Shown one piece after another: positions 1-9,947 of a stretch of DNA of 64,000 nucleotides. The stretch comes from Saccharina japonica. Taxonomy: Eukaryota; Sar; Phaeophyceae; Laminariales; Laminariaceae. How positions within the stretch are numbered: position 1 is the first letter of the stretch; the number at the start of each line of letters is the position of its first letter. Below the pieces are notes generated by a model. That model had not been told where the DNA came from, made no database searches, and saw only the letters and a program-made list of their open reading frames with translations. The position numbers and the translations under genes were made by a program. The DNA lies in contig MEHQ01000893.1 of assembly GCA_008828725.1 (NCBI GenBank), positions 585,259 through 649,258 on the forward strand, written 5' to 3'.

Positions 1-850
1 AGGCACGAGGCAGTGCAACAGGCAAGGGATAATTTGATTGGCCGACGTTTTGTAACTACTCGTACGTACGAACCACTTTTGAGTTTTCGTTTTAGTCGAA
101 AAACTTCCATAGTTGAAGCCTGTACGAATGTTCTACCTGCTGCGTGCCGGTACCACCGTTCGTATATGCTCCTTCTGGTATCCTGGTACCTGGTGCCCTG
201 TTTGCCTGTTTGTTGTGGTTTTACTTTTTACTGGTCGTCGTGTAGTGTTGGTTGTCGGAGCGTGTCTTGTAATCACGGACCACGGACAAGCATACCAGAC
301 AGACACCTGGCACCGTACAACACGGGCGATCGAGTGAGGAAATATTCCCCAGCGCCACCATTTTCGCTGTGTATGTGTGTGTGCCTCCTTATACCTCGGT
401 GCGAGAATTCCTCCTTAGGGGTGCGTTTTTATCTTGATCACAGTACAGTATACCGTATAGATTGATCGACTGGTCGTGGTGGTGCTACGATTACACGATT
501 GCAGTACGAGTATGCCGTAATATATACCTGGTCCCTGGTATAGAACAAGAAAATGTCCAAACAGCGCAGCAGAGCAGCACATCATCATCGTGATCGATCG
601 ATCGTTATCATCGCAGCATCACATACATACGCATACAGAACGAAGCACACAGCACCCCCCACCACGACAGCAAGTCTAGACCTTCTATCATTTTAAAGAA
701 TAGTTATTTCGACAGCACTAAAAAAGACAACAACCTTGCGCGTATAGAATACCGTCTGTACGAAGTATAATACGTGTACCTGGCACCAGGTACTGCTGCT
801 GTAGTATGGAATTTGTTCGTGAGCATGGATTGTTGCACATTCTTCAAGCA
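1..850. other. No gene recognised; low-copy sequence
   Basis: No open frame here has convincing composition or a recognisable motif. The stretch holds several copies of short words that recur through the window, such as TACCTGGT near 532 and 776 and TACGAGTA near 507, and a short GATC run near 593. Confidence 0.5.
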
Positions 851-1080
851 GTACCAATTGCTGAGAGCGCCTTCGTGGCGTGGGTAGGCGGAATCCGACG
901 CAAGTCGGCGAGGGAAGACAGTGCTGAAATCTTCTCGCGATAGAAATGCAAGGCAAGTATCGTAGTGGGGAGGGGGGAGAAGAGCCTACTTAGTGACCCC
1001 GGATCTGAGTTACGACTAAAGAGGGAGAGAGAATACGAGAAAGGCGAAGATAATAAATGGGATGGAAAAAAGAAATGAAA
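851..1080 (+). mobile_element. SINE body, 5'-truncated copy
   Basis: This is the body of the main SINE family of the window, from the block CTGAGAGCGCCTTCGTGG to the terminal AATAAATGGGATGG followed by an A-rich tail. The tRNA-like head found in complete copies is missing. Diagnostic inner blocks are TCTCGCGAT, GCAAGGCAAG and GACCCCGGATCTGAGTTACG. Confidence 0.85.
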
Positions 1081-1263
1081 AAGTACATACATACTCGTAC
1101 TAATATTAATAGTACGAGTACACGTATTATACGTGCTGCATCGTAGGTTACTATTACCAGTATGCTGCTCGTACTCGTAGCCCTCTAATACGTACCAGGT
1201 AGAGAGCTTCGGTCGGACGGTGGGGACATCCTTCCGGCTGTCAGGTTACGTTTGTTTTTTTTT

Positions 1264-1602
1264 AGCCGGTCGCCCCGGTGGGCTAGCAGGTAACCACGAA
1301 ACTTGTTAGCGTCAAGGTCACGAGTTCGAGCCCCCCCGTGAGCATACTCGTAGGGACTTTTTCTCGCAAAAAATCTTGACTAGCTGAAAGCGCGAGAGCG
1401 TGAGTTAGCAAAATTCGATGAAAAACGACGAGCGTTGGGAAGGCTGAACCCTCTGGGCGATAAAAAATCAAGGCAAGAACCGTAGTGGGGGAGGAGGGAG
1501 AGGAGCCTACTTTGTGACCCCGGATCTGAGTTACGACTAGGGAGGGAGAAAGACGGAAGTGCGAAGATAATGAATGGGATGGAAAAAAAAAGAAAAAGTA
1601 CC
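1264..1602 (+). mobile_element. SINE, full-length with tRNA-like head
   Basis: The copy begins AGCCGGTCGCCCCGGTGG, a tRNA-like head with a degenerate A box (GGCTAGCAGG) and a B box (GAGTTCGAGCC) that would direct RNA polymerase III. The family body and an A-rich tail follow. The link between head and body belongs to the same subfamily as the copy at 8345. Confidence 0.9.
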
Positions 1603-1741
1603 GTACCACCATACTTATTCCAGAAAATGGTTGGCACACAAAAAACAAAACCCGTCCCTTTTATTGAGGGGTGGACAAAGGGTGATAGTGGATCTTTAAA
1701 ATGGGGGTTTTGTCTTGGTAGTAGTAGTGTGACCCTCAGAT

Positions 1742-1774
1742 CGAACCCTAACCCTAACCCGAACCCGAACCCTA
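1742..1774 (+). repeat. Interstitial telomere-like repeat
   Basis: Five or so units of CCCTAA/CCCGAA in a row, matching the common TTAGGG telomere type. It lies just left of an LTR element and is too short to be a chromosome end. Confidence 0.6.
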
Positions 1775-1787
1775 TGCCAGTGGTCAG

Positions 1788-2075
1788 TGTTATAAGGATT
1801 ACCCTGGGCTGGGTAATCGATCGATTTTTTACCCCTGTAGCTCCGTAGGTAATACCCTCACATTTGGCGTCGTCGGCAGGACACGGGTTCGAATCTCACT
1901 TCGAACGTTTCTTTTTTCAGAAACGCTTGCGCGTGCGTCCCCAAATAACTCGTCTCCCTAGTTCCCCAGGTATTGAAACGAAGCGGGTAGGTCAACGTAC
2001 GGCCGTATACGGTACCGACGTCCCAAATATCCCGTCGTTCAGAGGGGGGGAGAGTGTTATAAGGATTACCCTGGT
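1788..2075 (+). mobile_element. Miniature LTR element (tRNA-Ser primed), right LTR truncated
   Basis: A 75-bp left LTR (1788-1862) runs from TGTTATAAGG to CCCTCACA. After a 2-nt spacer comes an 18-nt primer-binding site, TGGCGTCGTCGGCAGGAC (1865-1882), complementary to the 3' end of a tRNA ending in CCA. The polypurine tract AGAGGGGGGGAGAG (2041-2054) directly precedes a second TGTTATAAGGATTACCCTGG at 2055. The right LTR loses similarity after about 20 bp, so it is truncated or replaced. The roughly 190-bp interior codes for nothing, so this is a TRIM-like non-autonomous element. Confidence 0.8.
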
Positions 2076-2214
2076 TGCTTGCTTGGCCAATCAGAGTGCC
2101 TAATTAGCTACCTTAGGAAGATCCACTAAAAGTGTTTGCCCACTACTGCTTTTATTATCTTCACCCTTCTTTTCTCTCTCCCTCTTCGAACTCGTAACTC
2201 AGATCCGGGGTCAC

Positions 2215-2382
2215 ATGGAAACCCATTGTGATTTCACGCGCAGCAGGCGCAGGTTCGAGTCCCGCCGACGACGCCATTTGTTAGGGCACATATTATACAT
2301 GTCCGTTGGGCTACGTACTGGTAAACGTACTGACTGGTAAAAGGTTAACAAACATCACCCACCCAATCAAAGCCTTATAACA
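2215..2382 (-). mobile_element. Captured LTR plus tRNA-primer copy (strong-stop-like insertion)
   Basis: Read on the minus strand, the insert starts exactly at an LTR first base (TGTTATAAGG, 2382), runs through a 104-bp LTR ending CCCTAACA (2279), has a 2-nt spacer, then TGGCGTCGTCGGCGGGAC. It then continues for about 40 more nucleotides that complement tRNA-Ser up to the anticodon stem. That is the structure expected for plus-strand strong-stop DNA when reverse transcriptase reads on into the tRNA primer. It lies in a SINE with a small target deletion, which suggests end-joining rather than integrase. Seen: structure and boundaries. Inferred: mechanism. Confidence 0.7.
2216..2276 (+). pseudogene. 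tRNA-Ser 3' portion fused to an LTR
   Basis: On the plus strand this reads as the 3' part of a class II tRNA: a shortened anticodon arm (ATGG...CCAT), a long variable arm with the hairpin GTGATTTCAC, a T arm with GGTTCGAGTCC, an acceptor 3' strand, discriminator G and encoded CCA. The long variable arm, discriminator G and the CATTGTG block fit eukaryotic tRNA-Ser. A 9-nt duplication sits before the T arm. The 5' part is absent, so it cannot be a working tRNA gene. Confidence 0.7.
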
Positions 2383-2673
2383 CTCTCCCCCCTCCCCACT
2401 ACGGTACGTGCCTTGCATTTTTATCGCGAGAAAGTTTCAGTACTTTCTTTCCTCGCAGACTCGCGCCGAATTGTGACTCTAGCCAAGCTACGACGTATGT
2501 GCATATAATATAATACATATGAATAGGGGCTTTCGACAGCAGTTAGTTGGTGTCATTTGAGAATAAAAGTCTCCATCATACACGGACAGCCGAACCCCCG
2601 ACATCAACCTTACTTATTAAATAGTAGTAGCTGTCTTTCTTTGATGTGGTTAACTGCTAGACCACCGGGGCGA

Positions 2674-2965
2674 TACTACTGCAGTAGTAGCACTATAAAA
2701 ATGCTAACCAATAATGGTTGATTGGGTCGGATTGGCTTAGGCTTAGGCTTAGGCTTAGAGTTTGTCCTATATACTATAGTTACTGCGCTGACCGTAGGGC
2801 ATTAACGGGGAACATTGATGGTCATTATCATTAGCCTTGCCATCCGACAATATGTATGTATGTATGAATTGGGTCAGCTTGTTCATTCTGAATGAATAAT
2901 GCCCTGCACATTGTCGGAAGGAAAATGATATAATAATAATGTACTTCGTATGTATAGTATGACGA
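2674..2965. other. No gene recognised
   Basis: Contains a short GGCTTA tandem near 2737-2757 and nothing else I can name. Confidence 0.4.
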
Positions 2966-3080
2966 GCTTCAACGTTGATAACTCAAAAGCACCCCGAAAG
3001 AAGAAAACCACAGAGAGGAACAAAAAAAGTCCTCGGCACAAGCTGTACTTGCCTATTTTATTAATCCCTGTAATATGTTT
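2966..3080 (+). repeat. Dispersed repeat K, copy 1
   Basis: Shares the blocks AGCTTCAACGTTGATAACTC and GAAGAAAACCAC with copies near 3330-3545 (minus), 4560-4695 (minus) and 24368-24460 (plus). The nature of the family is unknown. Confidence 0.5.
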
Positions 3081-3124
3081 GTGCAATGGTATGGGCTTGG
3101 AAGGCCGGTAATTACCTCATATAG

Positions 3125-3532
3125 TTAATTGGTCCGTTTTCGTATAGCTTGGATGGCACTCGTATTCGGGGTATTTATAAGATCGGAGGGCCACATACTG
3201 TAAGCCCTTCCGGGGCAGATGTCATCTGGCTCGGGGATTAGTAAAAGCTGCTTCTCTTCTACGCTTGATTCTACGGATAGTGAGTAACACCAAGGATGCT
3301 TAATAGACAAACCTGCAAGGGGATACTCTTGTGTCTCACCCAGTCTTATAACATTTGCCTTTCTTTTCTCATTATAGTCGTAACTCAGATACATAGATGT
3401 GGAATGAATCGATGTTGAGCCGGAAGTAGGGGCGCATACTACAACAGTAGTAGGAGTTAGACTTCGTGCATAGATAGGTTTCCTGCCCCCCCCTTGTTTC
3501 CTTAATTCTGGATTTTTATAATGAGTGATCAA
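3125..3532 (-). CDS. Doubtful hypothetical ORF overlapping repeats
   Basis: A 135-codon minus-strand frame with fairly balanced composition. It overlaps a K-family repeat at its start, and a block near 3370-3400 resembles the SINE body (GTCGTAACTCAGAT). No domain is recognisable. I list it only because nothing else occupies the stretch; a chance frame across old repeats is more likely. Confidence 0.15.
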   Translation of the reverse strand: MITHYKNPELRKQGGGRKPIYARSLTPTTVVVCAPTSGSTSIHSTSMYLSYDYNEKRKANVIRLGETQEYPLAGLSIKHPWCYSLSVESSVEEKQLLLIPEPDDICPGRAYSMWPSDLINTPNTSAIQAIRKRTN

Positions 3533-3545
3533 CGTTGAAGCTCTT
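3330..3545 (-). repeat. Dispersed repeat K, copy 2
   Basis: On the minus strand it begins GAGCTTCAACGTTGATCACT at about 3543 and shows an AAGGAAACAAG block further in, matching the copies at 2966, 4695 and 24368. Confidence 0.5.
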
Positions 3546-3687
3546 TCATGCTACTCGTATCTGTACATTGTCGGATGGTAAACACAACGATGTTAAAGAA
3601 TACAGTAGTTAGGTAGCTGGGGTACGTATGATATAATAACGTATGAGCGGGGGTGGTCGACGGCAAACAAACGGGGAAACACTATTC

Positions 3688-3800
3688 CAGGGGACCATAG
3701 TAAATACTAGTATACAGGACCAAATATTGCTCGTAAAAATAGGTAAATATATAGTTTTTTGTGTGTACCATAGATAGGTCCTATTTACTATGATCCCCTG
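3688..3800. mobile_element. MITE with CAGGGGACC terminal inverted repeats
   Basis: The left end CAGGGGACCATAGTAAAT and right end ATTTACTATGATCCCCTG are inverted repeats around a roughly 75-bp AT-rich core with TTTTTGTGTGTACC. Other copies near 8270, 14007, 48220, 58301 and 62436 are mostly flanked by TTA on the left and TAA on the right, which fits a TA target duplication and a Tc1/mariner-like origin. This copy has an extra 10-bp ACTAGTATAC insertion in the left arm. Confidence 0.8.
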
Positions 3801-4455
3801 CAATATAAAACAAAATGGGGTTTGTTGTTGCTACCGGCTATGTCAGGGATCGAAGTTTGAGCTGGACATGCAAGGGAGGCGAACACAACAACACCAGTAA
3901 CAAAAAAACTCAGTAACGACACTAAACATAGCAGCACCAGGTAAAAAAACATGCGACTAACCCATTTCCCACCTCTGCTCTTTTCCTTTCGACGCGTCCG
4001 TTTCAGGTCATGATGCTTCTCAGGGCTTGCGTTTGTCCGAGCTCTCATCGACAAGACACAAGACGACAACAACAACAACCACAACAAGCTGCGCATCTCC
4101 GGCAGAGCCTTCGCCGACAAGTATCACAACAAGTAGCACTACGAGAAGAACAAGAAGAACAAGAATGACAACAACCCCGGTCAAGGGGACTGCCACGCTG
4201 GCCGCCACCGAGTGTGAGGTAAGCGAGGAAAGCAAAGTATAGTCTCCCTCCTCACGAAGGTCCTGCCCTATTGCGGCGCCGACCGGGTACTTTTCGTACT
4301 ACAGTAAATATAATTAGTATTGTAAAAAATAAAAACAGTTTTGGAGCGAAGTTAACCGCCTTCGGAACTGAAATCATTGAAGGGGCACAAAATACTTGAA
4401 ATTAGTGTGGGGCACCTTTTTTGCCGTCGTACATAAAACGGTTATATCCCATTTA
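3801..4455. other. Low-complexity stretch, no convincing gene
   Basis: ACA/CAA-rich simple sequence at 4060-4175 gives open frames on both strands (poly-Thr on plus, poly-Val on minus), which I read as composition artefacts. A block near 4330-4420 (GAAATTAGTGTGGGGCACC) resembles repeat family G. Confidence 0.5.
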
Positions 4456-4559
4456 TAACTGGATTCCCGTTTTAGGGACAAACGACTTGGAATTAGACTC
4501 AGATATGTTTGTATGTGCAGCAATGCAGCAAAAAAAAATTAAGCCGGGAGTAGGGACAG

Positions 4560-4695
4560 AATGGAGTTGAGACAGCGTACCGGTAGGTTTATTCCCTTGG
4601 TTCCGCTGGGTTTCCTTCTTCTTATTTTCTGGGAGTGTAATGATTATGAGTGATCGACGTCGAAGCTCATGACGCGCACTGCTGTGGGATGAAAA
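4560..4695 (-). repeat. Dispersed repeat K, copy 3
   Basis: The minus strand reads GAGCTTCGACGTCGATCACT and then an AAGAAGGAAACC block, as in the other K copies. Confidence 0.45.
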
Positions 4696-4701
4696 ACACA
4701 C

Positions 4702-4790
4702 AAGCAAAAGCCAAAATCAGGTATACCTTGTCGCTTCGAGCCAAAATAAGGTGCATACTGAAACCATGTTAACAACGCACGCCACGAGCG
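4702..4790 (+). mobile_element. Fragment of a Mutator-like terminus
   Basis: The blocks GCCAAAATCAGGTATACC and GCCAAAATAAGGTGCATACT follow the same two-part pattern as the terminal inverted repeat of the element at 48564-49175. No partner end is visible nearby. Confidence 0.5.
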
Positions 4791-4934
4791 GTGTTTTTCA
4801 GGAGTTTTGCATGATCAGTCATGAAAATATGGTTGTATTAATTTTCGCCGCAACAGCAGAATGATATGTCGTCGCGAATGTGCGTCCTCCAAAGTCTTGA
4901 CAATGTTTTGTATGGGATTTTCTGTACTCATACA

Positions 4935-5260
4935 GGTCACCCCGGTAGAGTAGTGGTCAGCTTCAAAGGCTACTAGCATTGGTCCCCAAGTTCGAATCCC
5001 ACCGTGGTGAGATTTTTACTTTATTTGAAAAAAATAAAAGGAACCAATTGCTGAGAGCGCCTTCGTGGCGTGGGTAGGCGGAATCCGACGCAAGTCGACG
5101 AGGGAAGAAAGTGCTGGAAACTTCTCGCGATAAAAATGCAAGGCAAGAACCGTAGTGGGGGAGGAGGGAGAAGAGCCTACTTTGTGACCCCGGATCTGAG
5201 TTACGACCGGGAAGGAGAGAGAAAGGAAGGGCGAAGATAATAAATGGGATGGACAAAAAA
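4935..5260 (+). mobile_element. SINE, full-length with tRNA-like head
   Basis: The head has an A-box-like TAGAGTAGTGGTCAGC and the B box AGTTCGAATCCC. It is followed by a TTATTTGAAAAAAATAAAAGG linker, the complete body and a GGGATGGAC end. It is one of the best-preserved copies. Confidence 0.9.
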
Positions 5261-5999
5261 CAATCCGTGTGTTTTTATTGCTTTCGTGATCACACTCACT
5301 CCCGCTACTTGCTGTTGTTGTATGTGCCAGGTATATTGTCGCCATACCGATAGCATACGAACAGAACATCGAGATTAATTAGAGATTGAACTACGAGTAT
5401 TCGCTTTCCGTATATTTTCAGCAAGCAGCAGTAGATAACGGCGGAAAGCGGGAAGATACCTATTAATAGTACGAGTAGCCTCATACCACCCGTACAATAT
5501 TGGGCAGGGACCTATTAACAACACGATGTGATGATTATTGTAGCCTTAAATGTGAAGATCAAGATACCTATTAATAGATTAATAGTGCGCCACGGCAAGA
5601 AGAGCACGTATCCCCCCCCCCCGTTGCCAGCTTTAAAGCTTCAACCATCCTCACTTTGCCGTACATATAATATTTTCGATATGTCATATAATTAATGTGC
5701 GATATCGTACCGAAACCTTCGATATTATGATATTATCGTTCGATTAAAAAAATCGAACCGAAAAAGTTCGTTATTTCGATATCGATAACGATAAAACTAT
5801 AAACGATAACGATACGATAACAAAATAAAAGGCCGAACGCCTTTCAGGAGGGTAGGGGACACAGCAACAAACCGCAGTGTGCGAGGATAATACCAGGACA
5901 TACTACGCGTAACACCATCAAATTTGCCGGTTGAGATATTAAAGATGTACACCTGGCAAACCGCACAACAGGAAATCCGAATAAGAAAACGAGCCATAA
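5261..5999. other. No gene; CGATA-rich simple sequence
   Basis: A stretch at 5670-5825 is built of overlapping CGATA/TATCG words and can fold back on itself. The rest shows no convincing frame or family. Confidence 0.45.
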
Positions 6000-6640
6000 G
6001 TAAGGCAGGCTGATATTATCAAGAACATAAGGAATTCGGGAGTCGTTATACTTAGTCGTGCACTGTATGCTGATTCTGGTAAAGTACTGCCGATGGTGCT
6101 GTATTTAAGACAACGAGCAATAAGAAAGACGGGGCCGAGATTAACAAGAAAACAAGAAGTTATGGAGTCGTTGTACTGAAATTAGTGTATAACGCACCCG
6201 TTCTCAAAGAAGAAATCCAACCTGGGCCAGATGTATTGTTCCTTAGTCCTGCACTGTATTTATATGTTGATTCTGGTACAGTACTGCTGATGATGATGCT
6301 GTATTTACCGTTATATACTCGTAGGTTATTATTGTAATCATGAGATACACAGCTGAGCTATACCTCCTGGTATATATACATGTATATATATATTTATGTA
6401 TATATATGTAGCTCGTATTAATAGGAGGAGTAGAGCAGTACGGGATACCAAGTGCTTACTAAGAAAACGGGCAATAATATTGGCAGGCTTAGCTTTACAG
6501 GGAAACATGAAATCTGGGAGTCGTTATACTGAAACTAGTGTACGTATAACACACCCATTATCAAACAAGAAATCCATCCTGGGCCAGCTTTCCTGTTTCT
6601 TATCAAGTGTGTCGTACTTGTATACGAACTAAATGCTATA
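6000..6640 (+). repeat. Dispersed repeat M, three partial copies in a row
   Basis: Blocks such as GGAGTCGTTATACT, AACACACCCATTATCAA and ATCCATCCTGGGCCAG recur at about 6030-6180, 6150-6300 and 6480-6630 with many differences. Similar sequence appears near 63.6-63.8 kb. No coding potential was recognised. Confidence 0.5.
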
Positions 6641-7240
6641 TATAATAGTGGATGGTGGTGTCACCATATATATGTGTGTATAGCAATGTACCCGGTGCCA
6701 TGCCAAACAGCAAACAGCAGTGCCGACGTATTATACCAGGACACCGTATAGCTGGAGCAGTCAAGTAGGAGCGTGCTTGGTATGTTTTCATGTGGTGTCT
6801 TACCCGGTAGGCCCCGTAACGAAGTAAAGGGAAAATACGGCATGCCACCCAACAAACAAAACCACACAGGAGCTTTCCGGGATTGGAACCTCCAGCTTCT
6901 ACTCATGAAGCACAAGAAAGGGAAGACAGCTTCGGATATGTTGAACTATCCGACTTATTATGTATTTATCTTGTCCTAGACTGATGTGTAGAATTAATAT
7001 ATACGAAGTATATATATACTAAAAAATAAAAACGACAGCTGTGAGGTCGAGGATTTCGTCGAAACTTATCTGTGCAAGCTGCGTGGGATACTTCGAACCC
7101 GCCTGTACGAGTAGACAGAGTTGACATCGGAAGGGTTATTTTTTGAGAAGATTGACAACGTTTAGCGAGAACGGGCAAGACCCCGAGTAAACGCCCCTTG
7201 TCAGAATAAAAACGCGGAAGACACCCTGGTATCACAGCAG
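6641..7240. other. No gene recognised
   Basis: Frames here are short and unconvincing. The block at 7030-7090 (ATTTCGTCGAA and neighbours) resembles the arms of the inverted repeat at 17427-18213. Confidence 0.4.
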
Positions 7241-7257
7241 TAACCCCCCCCCCCCCC

Positions 7258-7337
7258 TCCATCATATATTTGCTTCGTCTCGAAAGGGATGCGTGGTCAA
7301 TGGTCAAATGACTAAGGCAAGCAACAAATGAGTACCA
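7258..7337 (+). repeat. Cassette E, copy 1, bounded by C runs
   Basis: Sits between C runs at 7246-7257 and 7338-7349. Read on the minus strand it encodes YSFVACLSHLTIDHASLSRR. Related peptides are readable at 21610-21675, 24885-24950 and 35401-35463. Confidence 0.6.
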
Positions 7338-7365
7338 CCCCCCCCCCCCAACCCCCACCAGAAAT

Positions 7366-7597
7366 TAAAATAACTCATTGAAGCGTGTCATCCATATGCG
7401 AGTCCGCCTCACAAGCGGTTCTTGAAAGGATGCAGCTCACCCTTCATGCCACCCGCCCAACACCTCACGGCGTTCCGCGCTTTGGTGCTAGCAATGCCTG
7501 CCTGGTCGGTGAAAACCCGACATGCTCCGTCCCGGCGTTGCAGGATGCGAGGGTCTATGGTCATACGACTACGGCCGTGCATCGAATATGAAGTACG
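7366..7597 (+). repeat. Cassette D, partial copy, frame broken
   Basis: The right half of cassette D, ending in a C run (7598-7605). An ATG at about 7492 opens the family peptide (MPAWSVKTRHAPSRR), but a one-base loss in the next block shifts the frame. Confidence 0.7.
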
Positions 7598-7608
7598 CCC
7601 CCCCCATG

Positions 7609-8335
7609 GGTGCCGCTTCACCAGAACGACGCAAGCTTCCCCAAGAGCTTTGAGTGGCCGCCCGTTTAGTTTTGAATCGGGTACTGGGTGCCTTTTCGGT
7701 GCTCGCTTGGTTGGACATGACAATACCTACCTGCTGCCGCTGTGTCGTGTGCGTGTGCTTGTGCGTGTGCGAGGTGTGCGCTTTTTTCTTGTTTTTGTTT
7801 GTATCGCCCCGCGTGTGAGAGGTGTGTATGTGTGTTTTGTTTTCTCTTGTTATTTATACCGCCCCGGGGGGCAACAGCCCGTCGTAGTTTTTCACGAAAA
7901 CGCCCCGGTATCACATTAAACGCCCCGGGGCGTATTTTCATACCTGCTAAAACCCATAGCGCCCCCGGGGGGGGGGGCGTTATGTTCGCATTATTGCGGT
8001 ACTTTGCATTACTCACTGCACCTATACGTTCGGTATATGATTTGATTTTTCCCGTACGTCTTTAAAGGAGCTACATTGACTTTGAGACTAAATTCTAGCG
8101 CACGGCTAGACAAGCCGAACGTATGGCTCGTGTGACTTGTAGCTCGAAGCAGACATCCGGTAGTTTTTGTTTTCATGGGGGTTTTTGCATACTTCTCGCT
8201 GTTCAGTACAGCAGTAGTACTACTGATGTCGTATAGTATATATATTATAGTATAGTAGTCATTGATGCCATTACGGGGGACCATACAGGAGTAGTACTAC
8301 AAGTAGTAGTAAATAGACCTATACGGTGCACCCAA
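7609..8335 (+). repeat. Repeat R7, copy 1
   Basis: Matches 13346-14095 over most of its length, from GAACGACGCAAGCTTCCCC through a TGTGCGTGTGC-rich stretch, GC palindromes such as AACGCCCCGGGGCGT, and into a MITE at the right end. Both copies lie just right of cassette D-related sequence, so they were probably duplicated as part of a larger block. Confidence 0.75.
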
Positions 8336-8756
8336 AAACCTTACTATGCTCTTGGGCACTTTTTCTCGCTAAAAATATCTTGACTATTAATAATAGCAGA
8401 AAGCGCGAGAGCGTGAGTTAGCAAAATTCGATGAAAATCGACGAGCGTTGGGAAGGCTGAACCCTCTGCGCGATAAAAAATCAAGGCAAGAACCGTAGTG
8501 GGGGAGGAGGGAGAGGAGCCTACTTTGTGACCCCGGATCTGAGTTACGACTAGGGAGGGAGAAAGACGGAAGTGCGAAGATAATAAATGGGATGGGAAAA
8601 AATAAATAAATAAATAGTGGATAGGACTACCTTAAGTAGGACCTACGGTACACCAAGGGTACACACAAAAAATACATATATTTACCTTTTTTACTAACAA
8701 TATTATTTGGTCCTACTTAATTATCGATTGATCCTCCGTAAATACCAGTACAGTTT
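8270..8756 (+). mobile_element. MITE copy carrying a SINE
   Basis: The left part (TTACGGGGGACCATAC, 8268-8340) and right part (GTAGGACCTACGGTAC to GATCCTCCGTAA) belong to the CAGGGGACC MITE family and flank a SINE. The left arm holds a GTAGTACTAC-rich expansion missing from simpler copies. Confidence 0.65.
8345..8605 (+). mobile_element. SINE inside a MITE, head truncated
   Basis: Same subfamily as the copy at 1264 (block GGCACTTTTTCTCGC), body complete, tail AAAAAATAAATAAATAAATA. Relative to that copy it has a small ATTAATAATAG insertion before GAAAGCGCGAG. Confidence 0.85.
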
Positions 8757-8880
8757 CCACGGTATGATTTACCATCGTAATCAATACCATAGGCGTATAC
8801 CTGGTACACCGTGATGAATGCCCTGTTTTTTTCTAGTTATTTTTTCTCCTCCATGATAGGAAACAACGAGGTAGTTATGA

Positions 8881-9625
8881 TGTGAGGAAGCTAGGTATAA
8901 AGGGGACAGGGTATCCCTAGCCAGGTCAGCCTATGGAACGGGTACTCGTTGGTACTCACGTGTGTTGTTTGCTTAGAGATAGAAGAGCAGCTTTATTCCC
9001 TTTGCGTGATGAAAGACTGAGACAAAAGGGGAAGGGCATCTGGGAACCGCCCTGGTTCCCATCTGAGATACGCCTTCCAAGTAATACCAATACGATCCAA
9101 ATACCTGATACCAGGTATTTACCAAACGTTTCCACATCATACCAGCAGTACCATAACACTAGCCCACTCTGATGAGCCGTATATGCAGAAATATGAGAAA
9201 TTTGTGGAAACCTCGATTCCACGAACTAAAACATGAGTCGAAGATGCGGCTCCTCAAAACCCACTCCCACTTCACCTCTGAACGGCAAGGCTACGAAAGC
9301 CACTCAAGGCTCAGCCAACTCAGTGTCCTGCCGACGACGCCAAATGTGAGGAGGCTAGGTATATGAGGACAGGGTATCCCTAGCCAGNTCAGCCTATGGA
9401 ACGGGTACTCGTTGGTACTCACGTGTGTTGTTTGCGTAGAGATAGAAGAAGAGCAGGTTTATTCCGTTTTGCGTGATGAACGACTGAAAGCCGGGGAGAG
9501 AGAATACCTGGGAACCCCTGGTTCCCATGTAAGATACCACCTTCCAAGTGCTACCAATACGATTCTTATACCTGATACCAGGTATTTACCAAACGTTTCC
9601 ACATCATACCAGCAGTACCCTAACA
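8881..9625 (-). mobile_element. TRIM: complete miniature LTR retroelement
   Basis: Two LTRs of about 280 bp (8881-9158 and 9345-9625) start TGTGAGG and end TAACA on the plus strand; on the minus strand that is TGTTA...CCTCACA. The minus-strand 5' LTR is followed by a 2-nt spacer and the primer-binding site TGGCGTCGTCGGCAGGAC (9325-9342, minus). The 186-bp interior is non-coding. A weak purine stretch (AGAGTGGGCTAG, minus) precedes the 3' LTR. The two LTRs differ at several positions, so the insertion is not very recent, and I see no target duplication. One N lies at 9388. Confidence 0.85.
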
Positions 9626-9947
9626 GTAGGGTTCCCCGGTGCACTCATGCTTTGGTACGAAGTACCGTTTTGTGTCCGAGTAATTGCAACGCACATAATT
9701 TTATACTAGTATGATAGTTGGCAAGAACGGCGGTAAGACTTAATCCATAAATTAGGACGGAAAACGGCAACGGCGACAAGGCGGTATATAGATATAATAA
9801 TGTACTAAGGATTACATTTCATCCCTGCGTTTTCCGAGCCCGGCGCCCATTGGTCGAGGGGGCCCCCCAGCCCGCCCTCGGCCAATCAGGGGCCGCGGCG
9901 CGCGCGGCGGAAGTTACCCCTCGGGGGAACCCCCCGGTCCCGCCGCA
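9626..9947. other. Left border of satellite array A
   Basis: From about 9811 the sequence matches the border of array B at 14200 (block CATCCCTGCGTTTTCCGAGC). It has two CCAAT-type words (CCCATTGG at 9847, GGCCAATCAG at 9880). The left part shows nothing I recognise. Confidence 0.5.

Larger units (their letters stand above)
2150..2673 (-). mobile_element. SINE, interrupted by an LTR-derived insertion
   Basis: Reverse-strand SINE. The body is split into 2150-2214 and 2383-2480, with head remnants to the CCGGGGCGA at 2664-2673. The gap at 2215-2382 replaces about 10 bp (AAAGTAGGCT in intact copies) and has no target-site duplication. Confidence 0.8.

Noticed and set aside
4935..5010. Apparent tRNA gene
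   Set aside because: The cloverleaf is incomplete and the same sequence heads several SINEs, so it is a tRNA-derived SINE promoter.
8881..9625. 5-bp target duplication around the TRIM
   Set aside because: Flanks TATGA and GTAGG do not match.
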